Below are positions 1 through 9,261 of a stretch of 64,000 nucleotides of DNA, one piece after another. Both the position numbers and the translations under genes were made by a program. Origin of the DNA: Duganella rivi (lineage in GTDB: Bacteria; Pseudomonadota; Gammaproteobacteria; Burkholderiales; Burkholderiaceae_D); NCBI RefSeq assembly GCF_009857435.1, contig NZ_WWCK01000006.1, forward strand, positions 641,029 through 705,028, given 5' to 3'. The notes beneath the pieces are model-generated. The model was not told the DNA's origin, searched no databases, and was given only the letters and a program-made list of their open reading frames with translations. Each line of letters starts with the position of its first letter. Within the stretch, counting starts at the first letter, position 1.

Positions 1-119
1 GCTCGAACCGATTGAATTTCCAATATAATTGAACGTTGCCACAGCCCTAGAGCCGTGGCGTTCCGCAGCATCTTCCCGCGCGCCGGCCCTGCCGCCGCAA
101 CCTTATAGATAAGTCAAGA

Positions 120-1034
120 ATGACAGCGATCCAAATTAGCAATGTCGAGAAGCGCTACAAGTCGCTCCAGGCACTGGGGGGCGTGTCCCTCACCATTGAA
201 GAGGGAGAGTTTTTCGGCCTGCTCGGCCCGAACGGCGCCGGCAAGACCACCCTGATTTCCATCATCGCCGGTTTGATCCGCCCGGATGCCGGCTCGGTCA
301 AGATCCACGGCCACGATGTGGTCAGCGATTTCCGCGCCGCCCGCAAGGCGCTGGGCGTGGTGCCGCAGGAACTGGTGTTCGACCCGTTCTTCACCGTGCG
401 CGAAACGCTGCGCTTGCAATCGGGCTACTTTGGCCTGAAAAACAACGACGCGTGGATCGACGAAGTAATGCACAACCTCGACCTCACCAACAAGGCCGAC
501 GTCAATATGCGCGCCCTGTCCGGCGGCATGAAGCGCCGCGTGCTGGTGGCGCAGGCGCTGGTGCACAAGCCGCCCGTGATCGTGCTCGATGAGCCGACCG
601 CCGGTGTCGACGTCGAACTGCGCCAAACGCTGTGGAAATTCATCTCGCGCCTGAACCGCGAAGGCCACACCGTGGTGCTGACCACCCACTACCTGGAAGA
701 AGCGCAAGCCATGTGCAAGCGTGTCGCCATGCTCAAGCTGGGCAAGGTGGTGGCGCTTGATTCCATGGCTTCGCTGATCCGCCGCATCTCCGGCTCGCAG
801 CTGATCGTCAACCTGACGCACGGCGATATCTCGGATGACCTGCGTCACTTGGTCACCCACCCGGAAGCGACTGAGCACGGCAAGAAGTACAGCCTGCGCA
901 TCAACGAATACGCTGAAGTCGAACAGATCTTGAAACGCCTGCGCGAATCGGGCGCCGTCATCGACGAAATGCAACTGCAACAAGCTGACCTGGAAGATAT
1001 CTTCTTGCAGATCATGGACAAGGGTACTGTATGA
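120..1034 (+). CDS. ABC-2 type exporter, ATP-binding subunit (YadG-like)
   Basis: 304 residues. This is the ATPase of an ABC exporter that powers the permease encoded next. Walker A (GPNGAGKTT) is at about residues 36-44, the signature LSGGM at about 134-138, Walker B ending in LDEPTAG at about 153-161, and the switch histidine in TTHYLEEA near 190. All catalytic motifs are intact. A C-terminal stretch of about 80 residues follows the nucleotide-binding domain, as in the YadG/DrrA class. The downstream permease starts inside its stop codon (ATGA). In related betaproteobacteria this pair sits between the mla lipid-transport genes and murA, so an envelope substrate is plausible; the substrate itself cannot be read from sequence. 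Confidence 0.93.
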   Translation: MTAIQISNVEKRYKSLQALGGVSLTIEEGEFFGLLGPNGAGKTTLISIIAGLIRPDAGSVKIHGHDVVSDFRAARKALGVVPQELVFDPFFTVRETLRLQSGYFGLKNNDAWIDEVMHNLDLTNKADVNMRALSGGMKRRVLVAQALVHKPPVIVLDEPTAGVDVELRQTLWKFISRLNREGHTVVLTTHYLEEAQAMCKRVAMLKLGKVVALDSMASLIRRISGSQLIVNLTHGDISDDLRHLVTHPEATEHGKKYSLRINEYAEVEQILKRLRESGAVIDEMQLQQADLEDIFLQIMDKGTV

Positions 1035-1798
1035 ACTTTATCTCCGCCGGATTCCGTACACTGGTCTTCAAGGAGACCCTGCGCTTCTGGAAAGTGGCTA
1101 CGCAAACCATCGCCGCGCCGATTCTGACCGCCATGCTGTATCTGCTGATCTTCGGCCACGTGCTGGAAGGCCGCGTCAATGTCTACGATGGCGTCAACTA
1201 CACCTCGTTCCTGATTCCGGGGCTGGTGATGATGAGCGTATTGCAGAACTCTTTCGCCAACTCGTCGTCGTCGCTGATTCAATCGAAGATCACCGGTAAC
1301 CTGGTGTTCGTGCTGCTGACGCCCTTGTCGCACTGGGAAATCTTCTCGGCCTACGTGATTGCCGCCATGGTGCGTGGCATCGTGGTGGGTCTGGGCGTGT
1401 TCCTCGTGACCGCGTGGTTTGCCCATCTGTCGTTTGCCGCGCCGCTGTGGATCCTGGTGTTTGCGCTGCTGGGCGCCGCCATCCTCGGCACCATGGGGCT
1501 GATCGCCGGTATCTGGGCCGAGAAATTCGACCAGCTGGCCGCGTTCCAGAACTTTCTGATCGTGCCGCTGACCTTCCTGGCCGGCGTGTTCTACTCGATC
1601 CATTCGCTGCCGCCGGTATGGCAGGCGGTGTCGCATTTGAATCCGTTCTTCTACATGATCGACGGCTTCCGTTACGGCTTCTTCGGCCAGTCCGACGTCA
1701 ACCCGCTGGCGAGTGTGGCCATTGTTTCGGCCTTCCTCGTGGTGCTGGCGTTCCTGGCGATTCGTTTGCTGCGCAGCGGCTATCGCTTGCGCCACTAA
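1031..1798 (+). CDS. ABC-2 type exporter, permease subunit (YadH-like)
   Basis: 255 residues with about six hydrophobic segments, typical of an ABC-2 membrane subunit. It overlaps the ATPase gene by four bases (ATGA), so the two are translationally coupled and should form one transporter with two permeases and two ATPases. The first half contains the expected loop after TM2 (residues about 50-80, rich in Ser/Asn) and the last helix ends in a basic cap (RLLRSGYRLRH). Length and layout match YadH-type permeases. The transported molecule is unknown. The next gene, ibaG, starts 16 bases after the stop, so the operon probably continues. Confidence 0.92.
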   Translation: MNFISAGFRTLVFKETLRFWKVATQTIAAPILTAMLYLLIFGHVLEGRVNVYDGVNYTSFLIPGLVMMSVLQNSFANSSSSLIQSKITGNLVFVLLTPLSHWEIFSAYVIAAMVRGIVVGLGVFLVTAWFAHLSFAAPLWILVFALLGAAILGTMGLIAGIWAEKFDQLAAFQNFLIVPLTFLAGVFYSIHSLPPVWQAVSHLNPFFYMIDGFRYGFFGQSDVNPLASVAIVSAFLVVLAFLAIRLLRSGYRLRH

Positions 1799-1813
1799 TT
1801 CTAAGGATTCATC

Positions 1814-2050
1814 ATGGTCACTACTCCAGAACTCATCCACGGCTACATCTCGGCCGGTCTCGAATGCACCCACCTCGAAGTGGAAGGCGACGGCCAGCAC
1901 TTCCAGGCCATCATTGTGTCGCCTGCATTTGCAGGCAAGCGCCTGATCCAGCGCCACCAGCTGGTGTACGCCGCACTGGGCGACCGCATGCGCGAAGAAA
2001 TCCACGCGCTGTCGATGAAAACCCTCACCCCTGACGAATACCAAGGATAA
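1814..2050 (+). CDS. ibaG: BolA/IbaG family protein
   Basis: 78 residues, a small BolA-like fold protein. The conserved stretch HFQAIIVSPAFAGK (about residues 29-42) followed by RHQLVYAALGD is typical of IbaG (YrbA). Family members bind monothiol glutaredoxins and iron-sulfur clusters, and IbaG is linked to acid stress and the cell envelope. The arrangement ibaG directly before murA, with two bases between stop and start, is conserved in E. coli and many betaproteobacteria and supports the assignment. A Shine-Dalgarno-like AAGGA lies about 8 bases upstream of the ATG. It could be named generically as BolA; the murA linkage favours IbaG. Confidence 0.88.
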   Translation: MVTTPELIHGYISAGLECTHLEVEGDGQHFQAIIVSPAFAGKRLIQRHQLVYAALGDRMREEIHALSMKTLTPDEYQG

Positions 2051-2052
2051 GC

Positions 2053-3303
2053 ATGGACAAGCTTCTGATTCAAGGCGGTAACCGCCTGCAAGGCGACATC
2101 ACCATCTCCGGCGCGAAGAACGCGGCACTGCCTATCCTGTGCGCGGGCTTGCTGACTTCCGACGACGTCGAGCTGTCCAATGTGCCGCACCTGCATGACG
2201 TGTCCACCATCCTCAAGCTGTTGAGCGAGACCGGCCTGAAAGTCACCCAGGACGGCGACAAAGTCACCCTGAACGGCAGCGCCATCACCAAGCTGGAAGC
2301 GCCGTACGACCTGGTGAAAACCATGCGCGCGTCGATCCTGGTACTGGGCCCACTGCTGGCGCGCTTCGGCGAAGCCAAGGTCTCGCTGCCGGGCGGCTGC
2401 GCGATTGGTTCGCGTCCTGTCGACCAGCACATCAAAGGCCTGCAAGCGCTGGGCGCCGACATCACCGTTGAAGGCGGCTACATCTACGCCAAGTGCGCCA
2501 AGCTGAAAGGCGCGCGCATCGTCACCGACATGATCACCGTGACCGGCACCGAGAACCTGCTGATGGCCGCTACGCTGGCTGAAGGCGAAACCATTCTGGA
2601 AAACGCCGCCTGCGAACCGGAAGTGACCGACCTCGCCAACCTGCTGGTGGCGATGGGCGCGAAGATCGAAGGTATCGGCACCAACCGCCTGGTGATCCAG
2701 GGCGTGAAGGAACTGACTGGCGCCAAGCACGCCGTGATCTCGGATCGCATCGAAGCGGCGACCTTCCTGTGCGCCGTGGCGGCCACCGGCGGCGACATCA
2801 CCATCCGCAACACCCGCGTCGACATCATGGATGCGGCGCTGGACAAGCTGCGCGAGATCGGCCTGCAACTGACCATCGGCGACAACTGGATCCGCGCGCA
2901 GATGGACAAGCGTCCGACCGCCGTGACCTTCCGCACCACCGAATACCCTGGCTTCCCGACCGACATGCAAGCGCAATTCATGGCGGTGAACACCATCGCC
3001 AACGGCGCCAGCCGCGTGACGGAAACCATTTTTGAAAACCGCTTCATGCACGTCCAGGAGATGAACCGCCTGGGCGCGCAAATTGAAACCGATGGCAACA
3101 CCGCCTTTATCAAAGGCGTGGAACAGCTGGTTGGCGCGCCTGTGATGGCGACCGACTTGCGTGCATCTGCTTCGCTGGTGATCGCCGGCCTGGCTGCGCG
3201 CGGTGAAACGCTGATCGACCGCATCTATCACCTGGATCGCGGCTACGATCAGATGGAAGTCAAACTCTCCGCCGTAGGCGCTAACATCAAGCGAATCAAA
3301 TAA
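2053..3303 (+). CDS. murA: UDP-N-acetylglucosamine 1-carboxyvinyltransferase
   Basis: 416 residues. It transfers enolpyruvate from PEP to UDP-GlcNAc, the first committed step of peptidoglycan synthesis, in the cytoplasm. The catalytic lysine region SGAKNAAL gives K22, and the fosfomycin-target cysteine lies in PGGCAIGSRPVDQH at residue 116 (115 in E. coli). The length is close to the E. coli enzyme (419). The start 2 bases after ibaG and hisG starting 5 bases after its stop indicate co-transcription with the histidine genes. No truncation or unusual residues seen. Confidence 0.97.
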   Translation: MDKLLIQGGNRLQGDITISGAKNAALPILCAGLLTSDDVELSNVPHLHDVSTILKLLSETGLKVTQDGDKVTLNGSAITKLEAPYDLVKTMRASILVLGPLLARFGEAKVSLPGGCAIGSRPVDQHIKGLQALGADITVEGGYIYAKCAKLKGARIVTDMITVTGTENLLMAATLAEGETILENAACEPEVTDLANLLVAMGAKIEGIGTNRLVIQGVKELTGAKHAVISDRIEAATFLCAVAATGGDITIRNTRVDIMDAALDKLREIGLQLTIGDNWIRAQMDKRPTAVTFRTTEYPGFPTDMQAQFMAVNTIANGASRVTETIFENRFMHVQEMNRLGAQIETDGNTAFIKGVEQLVGAPVMATDLRASASLVIAGLAARGETLIDRIYHLDRGYDQMEVKLSAVGANIKRIK

Positions 3304-3308
3304 TCACC

Positions 3309-3974
3309 ATGAGTGCATTCCAAGCCGACTCCCAGCAGCTGATTCTTGCGCTGTCGAAGGGCCGCATTTTCGAGGACACCTTGCCGCTGCTGGAAGCAGC
3401 CGGCATCACCGTCACCGAGAACCCGGAGACTTCGCGCAAGCTGATCCTGCCGACCAACGATCCTAATGTGCGCGTGCTGATCGTGCGCGCCACCGACGTG
3501 CCGACCTATGTGCAGCATGGTGCGGCGGACTTCGGCGTGGCCGGCAAGGATGTGCTGCTGGAGCACGGCGGCGAAGGTTTGTATCAGCCTATCGATCTGC
3601 ATATCGCCGAGTGCCGCATGTCGGTCGCGGTGCGCAACGGTTTCGATTACGAGACCGCCGTGCGCCAAGGCGCGCGCCTGCGCGTAGCCACCAAGTTCGT
3701 CGAGACCGCGCGCGCGCACTTCGCCAAGAAGGGAGTGCACGTTGACCTGATCAAGCTGTATGGCTCGATGGAGCTGGCGCCGCTGGTTGGCCTGTCGGAC
3801 GCGATTGTCGACGTGGTCAGCACCGGCGGCACGCTGCGCGCCAACGACCTGAAAGAAGTCGAGGCCATCATGGATATTTCGTCGCGCCTGATCGTGAATC
3901 AAGCAGCACTGAAGATGAAGCGCGAGCGCCTGCAACCGATTATCGAAGCATTTGAACGCGCATCCAAAAAATGA
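3309..3974 (+). CDS. hisG: ATP phosphoribosyltransferase, short catalytic form
   Basis: 221 residues. First enzyme of histidine synthesis: condenses ATP with PRPP. The length and the absence of the C-terminal ACT-like domain identify the short HisG(S) form, which in known cases needs the regulatory subunit HisZ; no hisZ is in this window, so it should lie elsewhere. The phosphate-binding segment SDAIVDVVSTGGTLRAN (about residues 158-174) is clear. The gene follows murA closely and overlaps hisD by four bases (ATGA). Confidence 0.96.
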   Translation: MSAFQADSQQLILALSKGRIFEDTLPLLEAAGITVTENPETSRKLILPTNDPNVRVLIVRATDVPTYVQHGAADFGVAGKDVLLEHGGEGLYQPIDLHIAECRMSVAVRNGFDYETAVRQGARLRVATKFVETARAHFAKKGVHVDLIKLYGSMELAPLVGLSDAIVDVVSTGGTLRANDLKEVEAIMDISSRLIVNQAALKMKRERLQPIIEAFERASKK

Positions 3975-5278
3975 TTACCAAGCTCGATTCCAGCCAGGCC
4001 GATTTCAAACAGCGTCTGGACACCCTGCTGGCGTTTGAAGCCAGCACCGATGACGCCATCGAATCCGCCGTCGGCAAGATCCTCGCCGATGTGAAAGCAC
4101 GCGGCGATGCCGCTGTCCTCGAATACACCAACAAGTTTGATCGCCTGCCCAACGGCGGCGCCACCAGCATGGCGGCGCTGGACGTCTCGCAGGAAGAACT
4201 GCAAGCTGCCCTCGCAGCCATCCCTGCGGCCCAGCGCGCAGCACTGGAAATCGCCGCGCAACGCGTGCGCGTCTTCCACGAACGCCAGAAGCAGGAACTG
4301 AACGGCTTCACCTACACCGAGGCTGACGGCACGGTGCTGGGCCAGCGCGTCACGCCGCTGGACCGAGTCGGCATCTACGTCCCGGGCGGCAAGGCTGCCT
4401 ACCCATCGTCGGTGCTGATGAACGCGATTCCCGCGCACGTCGCCGGCGTCGAAGAAATCATCATGGTGGTGCCAACGCCGGACGGCGTGAAGAACCAGAT
4501 GGTGCTGGCCGCCGCCGCGATTGCCGGCGTGACCCGCGTCATCACCATCGGCGGCGCGCAAGCCGTGGCTGCACTGGCCTACGGTACCGAAAGCATTCAA
4601 GCGGTCGACAAGATCGTCGGCCCCGGCAACGCTTACGTGGCGTCTGCCAAGCGCCGCGTGTTCGGCGTGGTGGGCATCGACATGATCGCCGGCCCGTCGG
4701 AAATCCTGATCGTTGCCGACGGCACCACCGATCCTGACTGGATCGCGATGGACCTGTTCTCGCAAGCGGAGCACGACGAACTCGCGCAAGCCATTCTGCT
4801 GTGCCCAGACGCCGACTACATCGCCAAAGTGGAAGCCAGCATCGCCAAGCTGCTGCCGACCATGCCGCGCCAGGAAGTCATCAAGACCTCGCTGGGCGAC
4901 CGCGGTGCGCTGATCAAAGTGCGCGATATGGACGAAGCCTGCGCCATCGCCAACAGCATCGCCGCCGAGCACCTGGAAATCTCCGCCGTCGAGCCGCAGC
5001 AATGGGCCGACAAGATCCGCCACGCGGGCGCCATGTTCCTCGGCCGCTTCTCGTCCGAGTCGCTGGGCGATTACTGCTGCGGCCCGAATCACGTGCTGCC
5101 GACGTCGCGCACCGCGCGCTTCTCGTCGCCGCTGGGCGTGTACGATTTCCAGAAACGTTCGTCCATCATTCACGTCAGTGAAGCCGGCGCGCAAACGCTG
5201 GGCAAGGTTGCGGCGGAACTGGCTTACGGTGAGGGCCTGCAGGCACACGCCCGCAGCGCGGAGCTGCGCCTCAAATGA
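3971..5278 (+). CDS. hisD: Histidinol dehydrogenase
   Basis: 435 residues, matching the usual size (434 in E. coli). Catalyses the last two steps of histidine synthesis, histidinol to histidine with NAD and zinc. Diagnostic blocks are GPGNAYVASAKRRVFG (about 216-231), DMIAGPSEILIVAD (about 237-250) and SQAEHDELAQA (about 262-272), which holds zinc-binding and catalytic residues. Overlaps hisG at its start and the methyltransferase gene at its end (both ATGA), so the methyltransferase is translated in the same coupled series. Confidence 0.97.
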   Translation: MITKLDSSQADFKQRLDTLLAFEASTDDAIESAVGKILADVKARGDAAVLEYTNKFDRLPNGGATSMAALDVSQEELQAALAAIPAAQRAALEIAAQRVRVFHERQKQELNGFTYTEADGTVLGQRVTPLDRVGIYVPGGKAAYPSSVLMNAIPAHVAGVEEIIMVVPTPDGVKNQMVLAAAAIAGVTRVITIGGAQAVAALAYGTESIQAVDKIVGPGNAYVASAKRRVFGVVGIDMIAGPSEILIVADGTTDPDWIAMDLFSQAEHDELAQAILLCPDADYIAKVEASIAKLLPTMPRQEVIKTSLGDRGALIKVRDMDEACAIANSIAAEHLEISAVEPQQWADKIRHAGAMFLGRFSSESLGDYCCGPNHVLPTSRTARFSSPLGVYDFQKRSSIIHVSEAGAQTLGKVAAELAYGEGLQAHARSAELRLK

Positions 5279-6066
5279 GTGATTGGCTCAATCAGGTCTT
5301 CTGTGAGGATGCGCTGGCCGGTTTGGCGCGCATCCCGGATGGTTCTATCGACCTGATTTTGACCGACCCGCCGTACAACCTCGGCAAGGACTACGGCAAT
5401 GCCTCGGACCAGAAGTCGGTAGACGACTACCTGCTCTGGACTGAGCAGTGGATCGACGCCGCCCTGCCCAAGCTGAAGCCCAACGGCAGCTTGTACATTT
5501 TCCTGACCTGGCGTTTTTCGCCGGAGATTTTCGTCATGCTGAAAAAGCGCATGACGATGATGAACGAAATTATCTGGGACCGCCGCGTGCCGTCGATGGG
5601 CGGCAGCGTGCGCAGCTTCTCGTCGGTGCATGACACCATCGGCTTCTTCGTCGGCCGCAAGGACTACTACTTCGATCTGGACGCCGTGCGCATTCCGTAC
5701 GACGCCGAGACCAAGAAAGCCCGCACGCGCTCGATCTTCGTCGGCGCGAAATGGCTGGAAGTCGGCTACAACCCGAAAGATTTGTGGAGCGTATCGCGCC
5801 TGCATCGCGAGCATCCCGAGCGCGCCGATCATCCCACGCAAAAGCCGCTGGAGATTATCGAGCGCATGGTCAAGGCCTCGTGCCCGCCGGACGGCGTGGT
5901 GCTCGACCTGTTCATGGGCAGCGGTACGACAGCGGTGGCAGCCCAGCGTTGCGGCCGCAATTTTGTCGGCTTTGAATTGAACCCTGAATACTGCAGCATT
6001 ATCGCGGAACGCCTCTCAGCACCAGAGGTGCCCATTAAGAAGTCTCGAAGTTTAGTCAACTCATAG
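5275..6066 (+). CDS. Beta-class DNA adenine methyltransferase (YhdJ/CcrM-like) inside the his operon
   Basis: 263 residues. Site-specific N6-adenine (or N4-cytosine) DNA methyltransferase. Motif IV DPPY is at residues 31-34 and the S-adenosylmethionine motif FMGSGTT at 213-219. The catalytic motif preceding the cofactor motif defines the beta class. HPTQKPLEIIERM (about 187-199) is the usual companion motif. No restriction endonuclease is nearby, so it looks like an orphan methylase. The start codon overlaps the hisD stop (ATGA) and hisC begins 13 bases after its end, so it is expressed as part of the histidine operon. The length resembles E. coli YhdJ. The recognition sequence cannot be read from the protein alone. 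Confidence 0.92.
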   Translation: MSDWLNQVFCEDALAGLARIPDGSIDLILTDPPYNLGKDYGNASDQKSVDDYLLWTEQWIDAALPKLKPNGSLYIFLTWRFSPEIFVMLKKRMTMMNEIIWDRRVPSMGGSVRSFSSVHDTIGFFVGRKDYYFDLDAVRIPYDAETKKARTRSIFVGAKWLEVGYNPKDLWSVSRLHREHPERADHPTQKPLEIIERMVKASCPPDGVVLDLFMGSGTTAVAAQRCGRNFVGFELNPEYCSIIAERLSAPEVPIKKSRSLVNS

Positions 6067-6079
6067 GAGCCCAAGTAAG

Positions 6080-7174
6080 ATGTCCCCCATCGATACGCTG
6101 ATCAACAGCACCATCCGCCCCGACGTAAGAGCTGTAGCCAGCTACCACGTTGCCGATGCGAGTGGTTTCATCAAATTGGATGCGATGGAGAACCCTTACC
6201 ACCTGCCGCATCATCTGCGGGAGGACTTGGCCCAGCGCCTGGCCGACGTGGCGCTGAACCGCTACCCGGCGGCCGCCTACAGCACCATCAAGCAGCGCAT
6301 CAAGGACAAGCTGGGCGTACCGGCCGGCTATGACGTCATCCTCGGCAACGGCTCGGATGAGCTGATTTCGATCCTGTGCATGGCCTGCGCCATGCAGGAT
6401 CGCCGCGCCACCGTGGTCGCGCCGACGCCGTCGTTCGTGATGTATCAGCGCTCGGCGCAATTCGCCGGCATGGATTACGTCGGCGTGCCGTTGAAAGCCG
6501 ACCTCACGCTCGACCTGCCGGCCATGCTGGCCGCGATTGCAGAGCACAAGCCTGCCCTGGTATTTTTGTCTTACCCGAATAATCCAACCGGCAACCTGTT
6601 TGCGGAAGAGGACATCGTCGCCATCATCAAGGCGCTGGACGGTTTCGGCCTCGCCATCGTCGATGAGGCTTACGAGCCGTTTGCCCAGCAAACCTTTATG
6701 AATCGCTTGCCTGAATTTCCGAATCTGGTGGTGATGCGCACCGTGTCGAAGCTGGGACTGGCCGGCATCCGCCTCGGCTACATGTCAGCCGCGCCGCAAT
6801 TGCTGACGGAATTCGACAAAGTGCGGCCTCCTTACAACATCAACGTGCTGACCCAGGTTGCAGCCGAATTCGCGCTTGACCACGTGGAGGTGCTGAACCA
6901 GCAGGCAGCCGCGTTGCGCGCCGCACGCGCCGATCTGACGGCGGCATTGGCCGCCACGCCGGGTGTCGAGGTATTTCCATCGGCGGCGAATTTTATCTTG
7001 ATTCGCGTGCCCGATTCCGACGCCATCCACGCAAAACTGCTGTCTCACAAGGTATTAATTAAAAATGTGAGTAAAATGCATAGTGTGCTGGCCAATTGTT
7101 TACGTATCACCGTTAGCACCCCGGAAGAAAATTCCACCTTCCTCGATGCCTTCGCCGCATCGCAGGCAGCCTGA
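6080..7174 (+). CDS. hisC: Histidinol-phosphate aminotransferase
   Basis: 364 residues. PLP-dependent class II aminotransferase converting imidazole acetol phosphate to histidinol phosphate. Visible features are the glycine-rich cofactor loop GNGSDELI (about 93-100), SYPNNPTGN (about 161-169), DEAYEPF (about 194-200) and the lysine in SKLGLAGIRLGY (near residue 225) that forms the Schiff base. The ATG is preceded by TAGGAG at 6064-6069. Length fits the family (356 in E. coli). Confidence 0.95.
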   Translation: MSPIDTLINSTIRPDVRAVASYHVADASGFIKLDAMENPYHLPHHLREDLAQRLADVALNRYPAAAYSTIKQRIKDKLGVPAGYDVILGNGSDELISILCMACAMQDRRATVVAPTPSFVMYQRSAQFAGMDYVGVPLKADLTLDLPAMLAAIAEHKPALVFLSYPNNPTGNLFAEEDIVAIIKALDGFGLAIVDEAYEPFAQQTFMNRLPEFPNLVVMRTVSKLGLAGIRLGYMSAAPQLLTEFDKVRPPYNINVLTQVAAEFALDHVEVLNQQAAALRAARADLTAALAATPGVEVFPSAANFILIRVPDSDAIHAKLLSHKVLIKNVSKMHSVLANCLRITVSTPEENSTFLDAFAASQAA

Positions 7175-7192
7175 CACCATCGCGAGCTTTTC

Positions 7193-7783
7193 ATGAACCG
7201 CACCGCAGAAATCATCCGCAACACCAACGAGACGCAAGTCCGCGTATCCATCAACCTGGACGGCACCGGCAAACAGAAACTGAACACCGGCGTGCCTTTC
7301 CTCGACCATATGCTGGATCAGATCGCGCGCCACGGCCTGTTCGATCTGGAAGTCGAAGCCACTGGCGATATCCATATCGACAACCACCACACGGTGGAAG
7401 ACGTCGGCATCACGCTGGGCATGGCGGTGGCCAAAGCCATCGGCGACCGCAAGGGCATCGTCCGTTACGGTCATTCTTACGTCCCGCTGGACGAAGCGCT
7501 GTCGCGCGTGGTGCTGGATTTCTCCGGCCGCCCAGGCATCGAATACCACATCCCGTTCACGCGCGCGATGATCGGCACCTTTGACGTCGACCTGACCCTG
7601 GAATTCTTCCGCGGCTTCGTCAACCACGCGCTGGTCACCCTGCACATCGATAATCTGCGCGGCACCAACGCTCACCACCAGTGCGAGACCGTGTTCAAGG
7701 CCTTTGGCCGCGCGCTGCGCATGGCGTCCGAGCTGGATCCGCGCGCTGCCGGCACCATCCCGTCGACCAAGGGCACCCTGTAA
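7193..7783 (+). CDS. hisB: Imidazoleglycerol-phosphate dehydratase
   Basis: 196 residues, the monofunctional dehydratase form without the N-terminal phosphatase domain found in E. coli HisB; a separate histidinol phosphatase must be encoded elsewhere. The paired metal-binding motifs DNHHTVED (about 63-70) and NAHHQCE (about 160-166) are present, as is FLDHMLDQIARHG near 37. Lies 18 bases after hisC in the same operon. Confidence 0.96.
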   Translation: MNRTAEIIRNTNETQVRVSINLDGTGKQKLNTGVPFLDHMLDQIARHGLFDLEVEATGDIHIDNHHTVEDVGITLGMAVAKAIGDRKGIVRYGHSYVPLDEALSRVVLDFSGRPGIEYHIPFTRAMIGTFDVDLTLEFFRGFVNHALVTLHIDNLRGTNAHHQCETVFKAFGRALRMASELDPRAAGTIPSTKGTL

Positions 7784-7801
7784 CGGGTTGATAAATACGT
7801 C

Positions 7802-8440
7802 ATGAAAAAAATCGTAGTAGTTGATTACGGCATGGGTAATCTGCGTTCGGTTGCGCAGGCGCTGCGCGCCGTGGCGCCGGAAGCCAACGTGCTGATTTCG
7901 GGCGAAGTGGCCGACATTCAATCGGCCGACCGCATCGTGCTGCCGGGCCAGGGCGCCATGCCGGACTGCATGCGCAGCTTGCGCGAATCCGGCGTGCAGG
8001 AGGCACTGCTGGAAGCGTCGCGCAGCAAACCTCTCATGGGAGTGTGCATCGGCGAGCAAATGCTGTTTGATGTGAGCGAGGAAGGCAATGCCGCCGGCCT
8101 GGGCCTGCTGCCGGGCAAGGTGGTGCGTTTCCAGCTCGATGGCCAAGTGCAGGAAGACGGTTCGCGCTTCAAGGTTCCGCAAATGGGCTGGAACCAAGTC
8201 AAGCAAACGGCGTCTCATCCGATGTGGCAGGATATTGCGGACAACGCCTACTTCTACTTCGTGCACAGCTATTTTGCCCAGCCGGAACAGGCGGCGCACA
8301 CCGTCGGTCAAACCGTGTACGGTGCGCCGTTCAGTTGCGCTGTCGCCCGTGATAATATTTTTGCGACCCAGTTCCACCCGGAGAAAAGCGCCGCGGCCGG
8401 ACTGCAGCTATACAAAAACTTTGTTCACTGGAACCCTTGA
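7802..8440 (+). CDS. hisH: Imidazole glycerol phosphate synthase, glutamine amidotransferase subunit
   Basis: 212 residues, class I glutamine amidotransferase that feeds ammonia to HisF. The catalytic triad is recognisable as C82 (in GVCIGEQ), H192 and E194 (in FHPEKS). The nucleophile motif reads GVCIGEQ where GICLGMQ is common, a conservative difference. It begins with the usual glycine-rich segment VVDYGMGNLRSV. hisF, its partner, lies two genes downstream. Confidence 0.95.
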   Translation: MKKIVVVDYGMGNLRSVAQALRAVAPEANVLISGEVADIQSADRIVLPGQGAMPDCMRSLRESGVQEALLEASRSKPLMGVCIGEQMLFDVSEEGNAAGLGLLPGKVVRFQLDGQVQEDGSRFKVPQMGWNQVKQTASHPMWQDIADNAYFYFVHSYFAQPEQAAHTVGQTVYGAPFSCAVARDNIFATQFHPEKSAAAGLQLYKNFVHWNP

Positions 8441-8469
8441 TTCTCTTTTTTAATTTAACTTAAACCATC

Positions 8470-9261
8470 ATGCTGCTCATTCCTGCCATCGACCTCAAAG
8501 ACGGTCACTGCGTTCGCTTGAAACAAGGCGATATGGAACTCGCCACCGTATTCTCCGAAGATCCGGCCGAGATGGCCCTGCATTGGCTGAAGCAAGGCGC
8601 GCGCCGCCTGCACCTGGTTGACTTGAACGGCGCCTTTGCCGGCAAGCCGAAGAACGAGGGCGCGGTCAAAGCCATCCTGAAAGTGGTGCAAGACTACGCG
8701 GAAGAAAACGATCTCGATGAAATCCCGGTACAGCTGGGTGGCGGTATCCGCGACCTCGACACCATCGAGCGCTATCTGGACGCCGGCATCAGCTATGTCA
8801 TCATCGGCACCGCCGCCGTGAAAGAGCCGGGCTTCCTGCACGATGCGTGCGGCGCTTTCCCTGGCCACATCATCGTTGGCCTGGATGCCAAGGACGGCAA
8901 GGTAGCGACCGACGGCTGGAGCAAGATGTCCGGCCACGAAGTGATTGACCTCGCCAAGAAATTTGAAGCCTACGGCGTGGAATCCATCATCTACACCGAC
9001 ATCGGCCGCGACGGCATGATGGGCGGCGTGAATATCGAAGCCACCGTCAAGCTGGCGCAAGCCGTCAAGATCCCGGTGATTGCCTCCGGCGGCCTGCATA
9101 ACCTGGCCGACGTAGAAGCCCTGTGCGCAGTGCAGGACGAAGGCATCGAAGGCGTGATCTGCGGCCGTTCGATTTACGAAGGCACCATCGATCTGGCCTC
9201 GGCACAGGAACGTGCTGACGAACTGAGCGGTGACTTGCTCGAAGAAGATACGGAAGAATAA
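8470..9261 (+). CDS. hisA: ProFAR isomerase
   Basis: 263 residues, a TIM barrel that isomerises phosphoribosyl-formimino-AICAR phosphate. The N-terminus LLIPAIDLKDGHCVRLKQGD and the phosphate-binding segments QLGGGIRD (about 92-99) and VIASGGLHN (about 203-211) are typical. It has an acidic tail of about 12 residues (ending LLEEDTEE) beyond the usual length near 245; this tail has no obvious function. Its stop overlaps the first base of hisF (TAATG). Confidence 0.96.
   Translation: MLLIPAIDLKDGHCVRLKQGDMELATVFSEDPAEMALHWLKQGARRLHLVDLNGAFAGKPKNEGAVKAILKVVQDYAEENDLDEIPVQLGGGIRDLDTIERYLDAGISYVIIGTAAVKEPGFLHDACGAFPGHIIVGLDAKDGKVATDGWSKMSGHEVIDLAKKFEAYGVESIIYTDIGRDGMMGGVNIEATVKLAQAVKIPVIASGGLHNLADVEALCAVQDEGIEGVICGRSIYEGTIDLASAQERADELSGDLLEEDTEE

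Noticed and set aside
24..29. TATAAT-like hexamer at the left edge as promoter of the ABC operon
   Set aside because: A -35 box would fall at or beyond the window edge and cannot be judged.
845..3231. Minus-strand frames of about 400-460 codons opposite the ABC, ibaG and murA genes
   Set aside because: They are antisense to genes with complete motifs and conserved order.
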